Origin: Candidatus Accumulibacter necessarius
Lineage (GTDB): Bacteria > Pseudomonadota > Gammaproteobacteria > Burkholderiales > Rhodocyclaceae
DNA length: 64,000 bases
NCBI GenBank assembly: GCA_017302435.1
Contig: JAFLDL010000013.1
Span: 1-64,000 of the forward strand
Direction of reading: 5' to 3'
Every line of letters begins with the position of its first letter. Position 1 is the stretch's first letter. The notes beneath the pieces were generated by a model, which did not search any database, was not told the origin of the DNA, and saw only the letters and a list, made by a program, of their open reading frames with translations. The position numbers were made by a program, and so were the translations under genes. Below are positions 35,758 through 45,012 of the stretch, in pieces.

Positions 35758-37837
35758 CGCGAGCGTGGTGCTGCGGGACCTTTTCGTTCGCTTTGGCCAG
35801 CGGCAACTGGCTGGGCCGGTGCTGATCCTGTTGATCCTGGCAATGATGGTCTTGCCGTTGCCGCCTTTTGCCCTGGATCTCTTTTTCACCTTCAACATCG
35901 CGATTTCGGTGATCGTCATGCTGGTCGCCATGAGCGTGATGAAACCGCTGGATTTCTCTGTCTTTCCGACCGTGCTGCTGGTTACCACGCTGCTGCGTCT
36001 ATCGCTCAACGTCGCTTCGACGCGGGTCGTGCTGCTTGAAGGGCATACGGGGCCCGGCGCCGCCGGGCAGGTGATTGAAGCTTTCGGACACTTCCTGGTC
36101 GGTGGTAACTATGCTGTTGGACTGGTGGTGTTCACGATCCTGGTGATCATCAATTTCGTGGTCATTACCAAGGGTGCCGGAAGGGTAGCCGAGGTGGCCG
36201 CACGCTTCACCCTTGACGCCATGCCGGGCAAGCAAATGGCAATCGATGCGGATCTCAACGCCGGTCTGATTGGCGAGGACGAGGCGCGCCAGCGCCGTGC
36301 AACCATCGCCCAAGAAGCGGACTTTTTCGGTTCCATGGATGGCGCGTCGAAGTTTGTTCGTGGCGACGCGGTTGCCGGAATCCTGATCATGTTGATCAAC
36401 GTGATTGGCGGACTGTTCGTCGGCGTTCTTCAGCACAACATGGAGATCGGCGCGGCGGCCAAAACCTACACCCTGCTGACCATTGGTGATGGCCTGGTGG
36501 CGCAGATTCCGGCGCTGATCATTTCCATTGCCGCAGGCATGGTGGTGACGCGCGTCGGCGACGACGAGGATGTGTCGCAGCAGTTCGTCTCGCAACTGTT
36601 CAACAATCCGAAGCTGCTCTACCTGACGGCAGCGATCATCGGTTTGCTCGGGCTCATTCCGGGTATGCCGAATTTCGTCTTCCTGCTGCTGGCGAGTGGT
36701 CTGGCCACCATGGCCTGGCAGATGGACAAGCGCCAGCGGACGGCGACGCGGCCGGTACCCGTCGCCGTCGCTCCGGTCACGACCCGCGAGGCTCAGGAGG
36801 CGAGCTGGGCTGACGTCACGCCACTCGACGTTCTCGGTCTGGAGGTCGGCTATCGACTGATCCCTCTGGTCGACAAGTCGCAGGATGGCGAGCTGCTGCG
36901 CCGCATCCGCGGTATACGCAAGAAATTTGCCCAGGAAGTGGGTTTTCTGGTGTCGCCGGTCCACATACGGGATAACCTGGAACTGAAACCCAACGCCTAC
37001 AAGATCCTCCTGAAAGGTGTCGAGATCGGTGAAGGAGAAGCCTTTCCGGGAAATCTGCTGGCGATCAATCCAGGCCGAGTGGCTGGCCAGGTGGCAGGTA
37101 CTGCGACCAAGGATCCCGCCTTTGGCCTGCCGGCAGTGTGGATTGACCCGGCGCTGAGGGAGCAGGCGCAGGCCTACGGCTACACGGTTGTCGATGCAAG
37201 CACGGTCACCGCGACGCATCTCAACCATCTGATTCTCGCGCACGCAGCCGAACTCCTGGGGCGGCAGGAGACGCAAGCCTTACTCGATCATCTGGCGAAG
37301 GATATGCCCAAGCTGGTCGAGGATCTGGTGCCCAAGGCCCTGTCCCTCGGCGTGGTGCAGAAAGTGCTGCGTAACCTGCTTGAAGAGGGCGTGCATCTGC
37401 GTGACATGCGTACCGTCATGGAGACCCTCGCCGATGGCGCGCCGCGTTCCCAGGATCCGGAGGTGCTGACAGCGCAGGTACGGATGGCTCTCGGCCGTTC
37501 GATTCTTCAGGAGCTGTATCCGGGTGGCGCTGAAATGCAGGTGATGTCACTGGATCCGCAGCTTGAGCGCCTCCTCTTGCAGGCGGTTGCTGGTGGCGGT
37601 GATGGCATGGGTATCGAGCCCGGTCTTGCCGACACCCTGGTGCGCGAGGCTGTTGCCGCGGCGCAACGGCAGGAGGCGGTCGGCTTGCCGATGGTCTTGC
37701 TGGTTCCGGGGAACCTGAGAACACTGTTGTCACGCTTCTTGCGCCGAAGCATTTCCCAACTGAAGGTTCTGGCACACGCCGAAGTACCTGAAAACAGAAT
37801 CATCAAAGTCACCTCTATCATTGGACAGAGAGCATGA
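35750..37837 (+). CDS. flhA: Flagellar export apparatus protein FlhA
   Basis: 695 aa from ATG 35750 (MADASVVLRD). Eight helices in the first ~330 residues, with the conserved loop motifs GRVAEVAARFTLDAMPGKQM and GSMDGASKFVRGDA, then the large cytoplasmic domain that docks chaperone-substrate complexes. Overlaps both flhB and flhF (4 bp), so translation is coupled. Confidence 0.97.
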   Translation: MADASVVLRDLFVRFGQRQLAGPVLILLILAMMVLPLPPFALDLFFTFNIAISVIVMLVAMSVMKPLDFSVFPTVLLVTTLLRLSLNVASTRVVLLEGHTGPGAAGQVIEAFGHFLVGGNYAVGLVVFTILVIINFVVITKGAGRVAEVAARFTLDAMPGKQMAIDADLNAGLIGEDEARQRRATIAQEADFFGSMDGASKFVRGDAVAGILIMLINVIGGLFVGVLQHNMEIGAAAKTYTLLTIGDGLVAQIPALIISIAAGMVVTRVGDDEDVSQQFVSQLFNNPKLLYLTAAIIGLLGLIPGMPNFVFLLLASGLATMAWQMDKRQRTATRPVPVAVAPVTTREAQEASWADVTPLDVLGLEVGYRLIPLVDKSQDGELLRRIRGIRKKFAQEVGFLVSPVHIRDNLELKPNAYKILLKGVEIGEGEAFPGNLLAINPGRVAGQVAGTATKDPAFGLPAVWIDPALREQAQAYGYTVVDASTVTATHLNHLILAHAAELLGRQETQALLDHLAKDMPKLVEDLVPKALSLGVVQKVLRNLLEEGVHLRDMRTVMETLADGAPRSQDPEVLTAQVRMALGRSILQELYPGGAEMQVMSLDPQLERLLLQAVAGGGDGMGIEPGLADTLVREAVAAAQRQEAVGLPMVLLVPGNLRTLLSRFLRRSISQLKVLAHAEVPENRIIKVTSIIGQRA

Positions 37838-39171
37838 ACGTCAGGAAATTCATCGCTGCGACAGCTCGAGACGCCTTGCGCAAGGTCAAGGAGACGCTCG
37901 GACCGGATGCGATCATTCTCTCCAATCGCGGAATTCCCGGTGGCGTCGAGATCATGGCGGTTGCTGCGCGCGACATGGAGATGATCGTACCGACGCGGGA
38001 GTACGAATCCACGCTGCCGCGTCGCAACGAATCGGCAGCCAGCCCGTCGGTCGAATCGACGCCGCTACGAGTAGCTGCACCGGCGCAGCAGCCGGCCCCG
38101 GCGCAGCCCGCTGGATACCGTACAGCTCGTTCACTGCCGCCGCGTGCAGCACGATCTACGCCGGCGCCGGCGGCCCAACCACTAGTCGGGAGCGCTCCAC
38201 CGCCGGCGGCGGACGTGGTTCCCGCCGCAGTGATGGAAGAGATTCGCACATTGCGAAGGATCGTTGAACAGCAACTCGCCGGCTTTGCCTGGGGCGAGGC
38301 AGCACGTGCGCAACCGACAAAGACCGAGACTCTTCGCCACATGCTCGACGCCGGCTTTTCGCCGCAGTTCGCACGCGACTTGCTGGCTGACCTGCCGCGC
38401 GATCTGGATGCGGGGCAAGCACTTGCCTGGGTCAAGGGCGTTGCCGAGCGCGCCATGTTGACGATCAATGGCGAGACCGACATCGTTGACCAGGGCGGAA
38501 TCTATGCGCTCGTCGGGCCGACCGGGGTGGGCAAGACGACCACCACCGCCAAGCTGGCTGCGCGTTGCGTTCTCCGGCACGGCGCGAGGAAGCTCGCTCT
38601 GGTGACCACGGACGGATACCGGATAGGCGCCCACGAACAATTGCGAATCTATGGCCGCATCCTCGGCGTATCGGTGCACCTTGCCCGGGACGGCAAAGAC
38701 CTGCGGGCAACGCTGCGCGATCTGCAGCACACCCATATGGTGCTGATCGACACCATGGGCATGAGCCAGAGGGATCGGATGGTCAGTGAACAGGTGGCCA
38801 TGTTTGGCGACAGCGACGTCAAGTCCCTGCTGCTCCTGTCGGCTACCAGCCGCGGCGACACGCTCGATGACGTGGTCAGAGCGTACAGCGGAATGGATCT
38901 GGCGGGTTGTGTGCTGACCAAGGTCGATGAAGCAGCGAGTCTGGCCTCCTCGCTCGATGTGATCATCCGGCATGGTTTGCGTCTGTACTATGTTTCGAAT
39001 GGTCAGCGGGTACCGGAAGATCTGCATCTGCCGAACCGACCATACCTGCTACATCGTGCTTTCAAGGACTTGCCCGAGACTTCGCCGCATCGTCTGGCCG
39101 GTGTCGAGCCCGGATTGATGGTCGCCAGCGCCGCTGCCAGCGTGCTCTCTGCAGGAGGCCTGCGTGGCTGA
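37834..39171 (+). CDS. flhF: SRP-type GTPase FlhF, flagellar placement
   Basis: 445 aa. A variable Ala/Pro-rich middle (about 50-150) separates the N-terminal basic part from the NG GTPase domain with Walker A VGPTGVGKTTTTAKLAAR, TTDGYRIGAHEQL, and DTMGMSQRD (usual family DTAGR-type motif, here TMGM). FlhF recruits the first flagellar parts to the cell pole in polar flagellates. It overlaps the next gene, its partner FlhG. Confidence 0.95.
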   Translation: MNVRKFIAATARDALRKVKETLGPDAIILSNRGIPGGVEIMAVAARDMEMIVPTREYESTLPRRNESAASPSVESTPLRVAAPAQQPAPAQPAGYRTARSLPPRAARSTPAPAAQPLVGSAPPPAADVVPAAVMEEIRTLRRIVEQQLAGFAWGEAARAQPTKTETLRHMLDAGFSPQFARDLLADLPRDLDAGQALAWVKGVAERAMLTINGETDIVDQGGIYALVGPTGVGKTTTTAKLAARCVLRHGARKLALVTTDGYRIGAHEQLRIYGRILGVSVHLARDGKDLRATLRDLQHTHMVLIDTMGMSQRDRMVSEQVAMFGDSDVKSLLLLSATSRGDTLDDVVRAYSGMDLAGCVLTKVDEAASLASSLDVIIRHGLRLYYVSNGQRVPEDLHLPNRPYLLHRAFKDLPETSPHRLAGVEPGLMVASAAASVLSAGGLRG

Positions 39172-40048
39172 GTTCCGCGGCGACCAGGCAGCTGGTCTGC
39201 GTCGACTCCTCAGGCGCCCGCGGTTAAGTGTCGTCACCTTTGTCGCAGGCAGTACCGGCGTCGGCAAGAGCGTTTCGGTGGCCAATCTGGCAGCCTCGCT
39301 GGCGCGCCAGGGCAGGGAAGTCCTGGTGGTGGACGAAAATACGGACGATGGCATTGCCGCCTTCTACGGCGTCATTACGGCACATGACCTGCAGCAGGTG
39401 GTCGATCGCGAAAAAGTGCTCGCCGACGTGCTCCTGCCAGTCGCACCGGGAATCCGCGTCCTGCCCGCAGCCAGGTTGGTCAAGCAGCTCGCGCGGCTCG
39501 ACGATGCCGAACAACGGATCCTGCTCGAATGCCTGGCCGAGATGACGCCCCCGGCCGACGTCGTTCTGGTCGATACCTCGCTGGATCATCCGCTTGGCTT
39601 CTCCCCACTCGGTCTAGCCGCACATGAAACCGTGATTGTCGTCTCACCGAACGGGGCAGCAATTACCGAGGCCTATGCGTTGATCAAGAAAGTCAGCCTG
39701 GGTTACGCGCGCAAGCACTTCCGAATTCTGGTCAGCCAGGTGCGTCTCGCCAGCGAGGCGCAGGCGATACACGACAACATGGCCCGGGTGACGGGCAGTC
39801 GCCAACTGGCGCGTCTCGACTATGCGGGATACGTACCGGTCGATGAGCGTCTGCGACAAGCGTCCAGGCTTTGTCAGCCGATTGCCGGCCTGTTTCCCGA
39901 CTCGCCGGCGGCGAGGGCGTATCAGACCGTGGCCAATGAGATGCTGAATTGGCCAGCCGACCATGACGAGGCCGGCGGGCTCGAATATTTCGTGCAACAG
40001 CTGCTACACTGGAGCCAACGCATTAACCCGACTGCTATCTACGCCTGA
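39164..40048 (+). CDS. flhG: MinD-like ATPase FlhG/FleN, divergent P-loop
   Basis: 294 aa from GTG 39164, with AGGAGG five bases upstream. Resembles FlhG/FleN by position after flhF and before fliA and by a ParA/MinD-like fold. However, its P-loop reads AGSTGVGKSVSVANLAAS: the signature lysine of the deviant Walker A (KGGVGKT) is a serine, while the second lysine is kept. The following VVDENTDDG replaces the usual DADLG-type motif. FlhG limits flagellar number by ATP-dependent dimerisation; the loss of the signature lysine may alter that. It could be a Rhodocyclales-typical variant. Confidence 0.8.
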   Translation: MAEFRGDQAAGLRRLLRRPRLSVVTFVAGSTGVGKSVSVANLAASLARQGREVLVVDENTDDGIAAFYGVITAHDLQQVVDREKVLADVLLPVAPGIRVLPAARLVKQLARLDDAEQRILLECLAEMTPPADVVLVDTSLDHPLGFSPLGLAAHETVIVVSPNGAAITEAYALIKKVSLGYARKHFRILVSQVRLASEAQAIHDNMARVTGSRQLARLDYAGYVPVDERLRQASRLCQPIAGLFPDSPAARAYQTVANEMLNWPADHDEAGGLEYFVQQLLHWSQRINPTAIYA

Positions 40049-40065
40049 TAGCTCCGCCAAAACGC

Positions 40066-40812
40066 ATGTACAACGCTGCTGGTCAGCTCAACAAGGATCA
40101 GCTTGTCCAGCGCTTCACGCCGCTGGTCAGGCGCATAGCCAGTCACTTGATGTCTCGTCTGCCGGCGAGCGTACAGGTGGACGATCTGGTGCAGAACGGA
40201 ATGCTCGGCCTGCTTGACGCAATTGGCCGTTTCGAGGCGCAGATGGGGGCTCAGTTTGAGGTCTATGCGGCGCAGCGTGTGCGTGGTGCAATGCTCGACG
40301 GCTTGCGCGAAAACGACTGGCTGCCGCGTAGCTTGCGTCGCAACTCGCGGCGTATCGAAGCCGCCATTGCGCAACTTGAACAGGAGAATGGCCGTGCACC
40401 GACCGAACAGGAGCTTGCTGACTCCCTGGGCATGGCTCTTGCCGACTATCAGCAGATGCTGCAGGATGCTCGCGGGCATCAGCTGGTATACCTGGAGGAC
40501 ATGGTTACCGAGCGAGGCGAGGGTTTCCTTGAGCGTCACCTGGCGGACGAAGGCGGAGACCCGGCGAAGATCCTCGAAGACGAGAATCTTCGCCGACGTC
40601 TGGTTCAGGCGATTGAACTTCTGCCAGAGCGGGAACGCCTGATGATGGCGCTCTACTACGAACAGGATCTCAATCTGCGCGAGATCGGAGAGGTCATGGG
40701 TGTCACCGAGTCACGTGTGTGTCAGCTGCACAGCCAGGCGGTGATGAGGCTGCGCGCCCGCTTGTTCGACGGCGGCGGCAAGGGAACAACGAAAGCTGTT
40801 CGTCATGGATAG
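40066..40812 (+). CDS. fliA: Flagellar sigma factor FliA (sigma-28)
   Basis: 248 aa, all sigma-28 regions present: region 2 (FTPLVRRIASHLMSRLP, VDDLVQNGMLGLLDAI, RVRGAMLDGLRENDWLPR), region 3 and region 4 (LPERERLMMALYYEQDLNLREIGEVMG, ESRVCQLHSQA). Transcribes the late flagellar genes; three matching promoters occur in this window. FlgM (42866-43147) inhibits it. Its end overlaps motC by 8 bp. The ribosome site is weak. Confidence 0.97.
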   Translation: MYNAAGQLNKDQLVQRFTPLVRRIASHLMSRLPASVQVDDLVQNGMLGLLDAIGRFEAQMGAQFEVYAAQRVRGAMLDGLRENDWLPRSLRRNSRRIEAAIAQLEQENGRAPTEQELADSLGMALADYQQMLQDARGHQLVYLEDMVTERGEGFLERHLADEGGDPAKILEDENLRRRLVQAIELLPERERLMMALYYEQDLNLREIGEVMGVTESRVCQLHSQAVMRLRARLFDGGGKGTTKAVRHG

Positions 40813-41545
40813 GCTAAGCGTGATCGGTCTGATGATCGGCCTGCTAGCGATCATCGGCGGTCAGATTCTGGAGGGAGGCCATCTCGGTTCACTGTCGCAG
40901 CCGACGGCTATGCTGATCGTCGTTGGTGGTACGCTTGGTGCGGTCATGCTGCAGAGTCCCTACGCCACGTTTGTCCGCGGCGTCCGGATGGTGAAATGGA
41001 TGTGGTATCCGCCGGTGGTGAATCATCTGCAATTGATCCAGCAGGTCTCCAGCTGGAGCCAGGTCTCGCGGCGAGAGGGCTTGCTGGCACTGGACGCAAT
41101 CGTCAGTGAGCTGAAGGACGAGTTCACACGCAAGGGTCTGCAACTGCTGGTCGATGGCGCAGAGCCGGAAAGACTGCGCGAGGTCATGGAGGTTGAGATC
41201 AGTACCTTTGAACAAGAGATGAAACTGTCGGCACGCATCTGGGAGGCCGCCGGTGGTTACTCGCCAACCATCGGTATTCTCGGTGCCGTGATGGGATTGA
41301 TTCAGGTGATGGAGAATCTCTCGGATCCGTCGAAGCTTGGTGCTGGTATCGCAGTGGCGTTCGTCGCGACGATCTATGGCGTTGGCTTGGCCAATCTGGT
41401 TTATCTGCCAATGGCCAATAAACTGAAGACGCACATCAATCGCCTCATTGTGCAACGCGAAATGATCGTGGACGGGCTGGTGGGCATCGCCAACGGTGAC
41501 AACCCTCGCATCATCGAGAGCCGTTTGCGAGGCTATCTCTTCTAA
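40805..41545 (+). CDS. motC: Flagellar stator protein MotC/MotA family
   Basis: 246 aa, four membrane helices with the MotA/PomA/ExbB signature, including SPTIGILGAVMGLIQVM and GVGLANLVYLPMANKL in the last two helices. Position between fliA and a MotB-like gene is as for motC in Pseudomonas. With MotD it forms the proton- or sodium-driven stator; the ion cannot be decided from sequence alone. Confidence 0.88.
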   Translation: MDRLSVIGLMIGLLAIIGGQILEGGHLGSLSQPTAMLIVVGGTLGAVMLQSPYATFVRGVRMVKWMWYPPVVNHLQLIQQVSSWSQVSRREGLLALDAIVSELKDEFTRKGLQLLVDGAEPERLREVMEVEISTFEQEMKLSARIWEAAGGYSPTIGILGAVMGLIQVMENLSDPSKLGAGIAVAFVATIYGVGLANLVYLPMANKLKTHINRLIVQREMIVDGLVGIANGDNPRIIESRLRGYLF

Positions 41546-41548
41546 GCG

Positions 41549-42364
41549 ATGGCACGTCGAAAGAGCGAAGACGAGCGGGACAATCACGAGCGCTGGCTGG
41601 TGTCGTACGCTGACTTCATTACCCTGCTGTTTGCCTTCTTCGTGGTGATGTACGCCCTGTCGTCAGTGAATGAGGGGAAGTATCGCATTCTGAGCAATTC
41701 GATGGTCAGCGCCTTTCGCAACGTCCCCGTCAATAGTGCCGGCCAGACGCCAATGGTCGTGCCGACCCCGCCACCGCCGACGCCGACGCCGAACAGTCTG
41801 GCGAGCAAGGAGGCGGTCAAGCAGAAACAGCGCGAGAAAATGCGCCACGTGGCGAAGGACATTCTTGAAGTGATGGCGCCGCTCATTGAACAGGGGAAGG
41901 TCCGCGTCCTCGAAACCAGCCGCGGCGTCAGCATAGAAATCAACGACAGCATCCTGTTTTCACCCGGGCAGGCACTGCTCCAGCCGGCACTTGGAAAAGC
42001 CATGCAATCGGTGGCCGAGGTACTCGTCGCCTCGGATTTCCCGATTACCATCGAAGGGCATACCGACAACGTTCCGATCAAGAACACTCAGTTTCCTTCG
42101 AACTGGGAGCTTTCTGCCGTGCGTGCGACGACGGTATTGCGCCTGTTCGCCGATGCGGGTGTTGCCTCCGAGCGCCTGACAGCGATTGGTTATGCCGATA
42201 CCCGCCCCGTGGAGCCCAATGTTCTGGCAGATGGGCGGGCGCGCAATCGGCGGGTGACGATTCTGATCGACTCCGATATCCCCGAGAAGGGAACAGAGCT
42301 TGACCTTCAGGGGCAGGGCGCGGCGCCTCGGCAGCGAGCAGTTCCGATAGAGGGGCGCCGCTGA
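41549..42364 (+). CDS. motD: Flagellar stator protein MotD/MotB family
   Basis: 271 aa. One N-terminal helix with the ion-binding Asp in VSYADFITLLFAFFVVMYA, a proline-rich linker (TPPPPTPTPNS), and a C-terminal OmpA-like peptidoglycan-binding domain (ITIEGHTDNVP...NWELSAVRATTVLRLF). Starts 3 bp after motC. It faces flgN with an 11-bp gap and no visible terminator. Confidence 0.9.
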   Translation: MARRKSEDERDNHERWLVSYADFITLLFAFFVVMYALSSVNEGKYRILSNSMVSAFRNVPVNSAGQTPMVVPTPPPPTPTPNSLASKEAVKQKQREKMRHVAKDILEVMAPLIEQGKVRVLETSRGVSIEINDSILFSPGQALLQPALGKAMQSVAEVLVASDFPITIEGHTDNVPIKNTQFPSNWELSAVRATTVLRLFADAGVASERLTAIGYADTRPVEPNVLADGRARNRRVTILIDSDIPEKGTELDLQGQGAAPRQRAVPIEGRR

Positions 42365-42374
42365 TACTGACGGG

Positions 42375-42869
42375 CTAGGCGTTGTCGCTGATGCGGCGGC
42401 TGCTGGCAGTCGTGCTCTGCCCGTTCGGACCATACAGACCGAGGGCGTCGTTGCTACCCAGGAGGGCTTCCAGTGCCTGTGCGTTGTGTCGCATGCGCAG
42501 TTGGATCAGATCGCCATTCACACAATTCAGTTCGTGCGCCTGTCTGGCGATGGGCAGCAGCAACGACCAAGCCGCGCGAGCGCTGGTCTCGGAGGGGTGG
42601 GCCGCAAACCAGGCGGCGACGCCGGCGGGATCGTCTGTCAGCCCCTCTTTGGCGAGCGCCTGGCTGCGCTGGATGGCGAGAGCAGTCAGCTGCGCAGTGA
42701 GCCCGTTCTTCTCCGGTAGCAATTCCAGTAACTGATCGACATCCCCATGGCTGAGTATGGTCTGCTCGCGCTCAAGCAGGCCGACAAAGCGCCGAACCGC
42801 GGCGACTTCGGCCTCGACCGCGTGCGAGAAATCCGCCCCAGCCTCCGTCATCAGAACTTCTCTGGTCAA
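42375..42869 (-). CDS. flgN: FlgK/FlgL export chaperone FlgN
   Basis: 164 aa, a small, helical, low-complexity protein in the FlgN place: directly after flgM with an ATGA overlap, as in other betaproteobacteria. Residues such as VRRFVGLLEREQTILSHGD fit the FlgN helical bundle. It delivers the hook-filament junction proteins FlgK and FlgL (51453-54798) to FlhA. Confidence 0.85.
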   Translation of the reverse strand: MTREVLMTEAGADFSHAVEAEVAAVRRFVGLLEREQTILSHGDVDQLLELLPEKNGLTAQLTALAIQRSQALAKEGLTDDPAGVAAWFAAHPSETSARAAWSLLLPIARQAHELNCVNGDLIQLRMRHNAQALEALLGSNDALGLYGPNGQSTTASSRRISDNA

Positions 42870-43147
42870 GGGCGCCGCTGCGAACCCACGAGTTCGCTGG
42901 CTGAGGCTATCAGGCGGTCAGCAATGGCCTCCGCGTTGATCGTGAAACGGCCTTCGGCAATCGCCTGGCTGATTTCAGCAACCCTGCTGGCATCGAACGT
43001 CGGCGCATCTCCCGAAAACTGCAGCTGCGCGGCCAAGTCACTCAGATGAACCTCCGCCGCCGGACCCGCTGCCGGTTGCGTGACAGTGGTGCGATTGCGT
43101 GTCTCACCGAAAGTACTGGCGGTGGTCGTGGTGCTGTCGATCTTCAC
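42866..43147 (-). CDS. flgM: Anti-sigma-28 factor FlgM
   Basis: 93 aa from GTG at 43147 (VKIDSTTTT, matching the MKIDNS-type start of FlgM). A frame extending to 43195 would begin inside the sigma-28 promoter at 43182-43208 and so cannot be the start. The C-terminal half (ASRVAEISQAIAEGRFTINAEAIADRLI) is the FliA-binding helix region. FlgM is exported through the finished hook, which frees FliA. Confidence 0.92.
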   Translation of the reverse strand: MKIDSTTTTASTFGETRNRTTVTQPAAGPAAEVHLSDLAAQLQFSGDAPTFDASRVAEISQAIAEGRFTINAEAIADRLIASASELVGSQRRP

Positions 43148-43181
43148 GGTCGTGCCCTTTGAACGGTTGTACTCAATCCAT

Positions 43182-43208
43182 CTATCGGCGGACAACGATG
43201 CAACTTTA
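43182..43208 (-). promoter_or_regulatory. Sigma-28 (FliA) promoter of flgM-flgN
   Basis: On the minus strand: TAAA (43208-43205), 15-bp spacer, GCCGATAG (43189-43182), one mismatch from TAAA-N15-GCCGATAA. Gives FliA control over its own inhibitor. Confidence 0.88.
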
Positions 43209-43243
43209 ACATTTTTCGTCAGGAATTCATGAAAAGCGTCCGG

Positions 43244-43948
43244 TCAGTAAGTCACTTCGACCACCCCGCCGCTGCGAGCCACCCCGCTGACGACCTGACC
43301 AGAAGTTGTCCGCACCTGAGCAATCTGCCCGTCAGTGGCATTGTTGAGCGCCTTTCCTTCGTTGCTGATGGTGAAACCGGCGCCCGATGATAGCAGTTTG
43401 ACGCTTTGCCCCTGCTGCACAGCCCAAGCCGCAGTCAGCAGATCGCTGCGCAGTGGCTGGCCAGCAGCGATACCGTTCCTGACCGTCTTGCCGATGGCTT
43501 GCGTCGGGTCGGTCAGGACGCTGGCGGGCAGAGCGCCGAGGTCACCGCTCTGAGCGAGGACATCGGCAGGGCTAACGATCTGTCCCGGTGTCAAATGGCG
43601 TGCCGTAACCAGGTAGCTTCCCGTTACCCTGATCTGTACCGGGACATACACCGTCCATCTGGTCGGACCGAGGCAGCGTATTCCGACCGTTGCCCTGCCC
43701 CAGAGCCGACCTCCCGGCGGCAGAAACGGCTCGAAGGCGCTGCATGGTGCAAGCTGAGCGTGGTTGTCAAGCTGTCCGACGCTGTAACTCACCTTCCCCG
43801 GCAATCCCTGAGTCTGGATACGCAGATACTGGTCGAGCGCCTCGGACAGGGAGGTCTGGGCGCAGACGGTGCTGGCCACCACGGCAAACAGCACGGGGAT
43901 CCAGCGAGGCAGCCTGGCCAGGCGGGTGACAGTGGAATGGTTGTTCAT
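43244..43948 (-). CDS. flgA: Flagellar P-ring assembly chaperone FlgA
   Basis: 234 aa from ATG 43948 (MNNHSTVTRL). An in-frame TTG six codons upstream is less likely. Signal peptide ends near STVCA|QTSL. The C-terminal SAF domain is visible: LTPGQIVSPADVL, AIGKTVRNGIAAGQPL, GKALNNATDGQIAQVR. Needed in the periplasm for P-ring (FlgI) formation. Transcribed away from flgB across a 218-bp gap. Confidence 0.95.
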   Translation of the reverse strand: MNNHSTVTRLARLPRWIPVLFAVVASTVCAQTSLSEALDQYLRIQTQGLPGKVSYSVGQLDNHAQLAPCSAFEPFLPPGGRLWGRATVGIRCLGPTRWTVYVPVQIRVTGSYLVTARHLTPGQIVSPADVLAQSGDLGALPASVLTDPTQAIGKTVRNGIAAGQPLRSDLLTAAWAVQQGQSVKLLSSGAGFTISNEGKALNNATDGQIAQVRTTSGQVVSGVARSGGVVEVTY

Positions 43949-44113
43949 ACTGATATTCTGCCTCAATCTGCCTCGCCGGCGCGAGAGAACGATGGTGAGT
44001 CATCGACCGATGCTGGCGGACGGGCGGCAATATTTGCCGGAAGGGCGGCAACTTGCGGTGTGTCGCCTGAGCCCATCGACGCCGAATCGATGGCTGGTGG
44101 CCAGGTCGTGCAA

Positions 44114-44129
44114 TGGCACGTCTATTGCT
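44114..44129 (+). promoter_or_regulatory. Sigma-54 promoter of flgB operon
   Basis: TGGCACGTCTATTGCT, a perfect match to TGGCACG-N4-TTGCW with exact GG-GC spacing. Expected start site near 44140, giving a 27-nt leader to GTG 44167. Confidence 0.92.
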
Positions 44130-44166
44130 TGATAGGGTGGTAATTACATTGCGGGAAGAGGTGATC

Positions 44167-44580
44167 GTGGTCAGCAAGCTCGACAACACGCTCCAAATGC
44201 AACAGCAGGCACTGACATTGCGCGCCAATAGGCAGCAGGTGCTGGCTGGAAATGTCGCCAACGCCGATACCCCGGGCTACCAAGCCAGGGACTTCGATTT
44301 CACCGCGGTGCTACAGAGTGCGCTGAATGGCCGTGGCCAGGGTGGCTTGGTGTTGGCTACGACCTCCCTGCGCCATATTCCGGGGAGCATGAACCCAGGG
44401 GACTCTGGCCCGATGCGCCTGCTGTATCGCCAGACAACGCAGCCAAGCGCTGATGGCAACACGGTGGAAATGGATGTCGAGCGGGCCCAGTTCGCTGAAA
44501 ACGCGTTCTACTACGAGGCCGGCCTGACGTTCCTGACCGGCAGGATCAGAACCATGATGACGGCGCTGCAGGGACAATAG
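44167..44580 (+). CDS. flgB: Flagellar proximal rod protein FlgB
   Basis: 137 aa from GTG 44167; AAGAGG lies five bases upstream. An ATG at 44113 overlaps the sigma-54 promoter and lies upstream of its start site, so it is excluded. Typical rod motif [17 protein letters not shown] near the N-terminus, and the coiled C-terminus. FlgB forms the proximal rod. First gene of the flgB-flgJ operon. Confidence 0.95.
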   Translation: MVSKLDNTLQMQQQALTLRANRQQVLAGNVANADTPGYQARDFDFTAVLQSALNGRGQGGLVLATTSLRHIPGSMNPGDSGPMRLLYRQTTQPSADGNTVEMDVERAQFAENAFYYEAGLTFLTGRIRTMMTALQGQ

Positions 44581-44582
44581 CG

Positions 44583-44987
44583 ATGAGCCTGTTCAATACC
44601 TTTCTCGTGGCCGGTAGTGCCATGACCGCGCAGTCGATGCGCCTCAACGCGGTGGCCAGCAACCTGGCGAACGCTGACAGTGTCGTGAGCTCTGATGGCA
44701 AGCCCTATCGCGCCAAACAGGTGGTGTTTGCGGCGACGCCGATGGGCAATGCTGCCGCACAAGGGGTGCGGGTGAAGCAGGTCGTCGAGGACAACAGTCC
44801 GGGCCGCCTGGTTTACGACCCACGCAATCCCGCCGCAGACGACAATGGCTACGTCGCGATGTCCAATGTGAGCGTGGTCGACGAGATGACGAACATGATC
44901 TCGGCGGCGCGCTCCTATCAGACCAACGTTGAGGTCATGAATACCGCCAAGCAGCTGCTGCTCAAGACGCTGACGCTCGGCCAGTAG
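44583..44987 (+). CDS. flgC: Flagellar proximal rod protein FlgC
   Basis: 134 aa, standard length. N-terminal [12 protein letters not shown] and C-terminal [28 protein letters not shown] are the rod/hook family signatures. Starts two bases after flgB. Confidence 0.97.
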   Translation: MSLFNTFLVAGSAMTAQSMRLNAVASNLANADSVVSSDGKPYRAKQVVFAATPMGNAAAQGVRVKQVVEDNSPGRLVYDPRNPAADDNGYVAMSNVSVVDEMTNMISAARSYQTNVEVMNTAKQLLLKTLTLGQ

Positions 44988-45012
44988 CAATCGAATACTC
45001 GAGGAGTAACCC

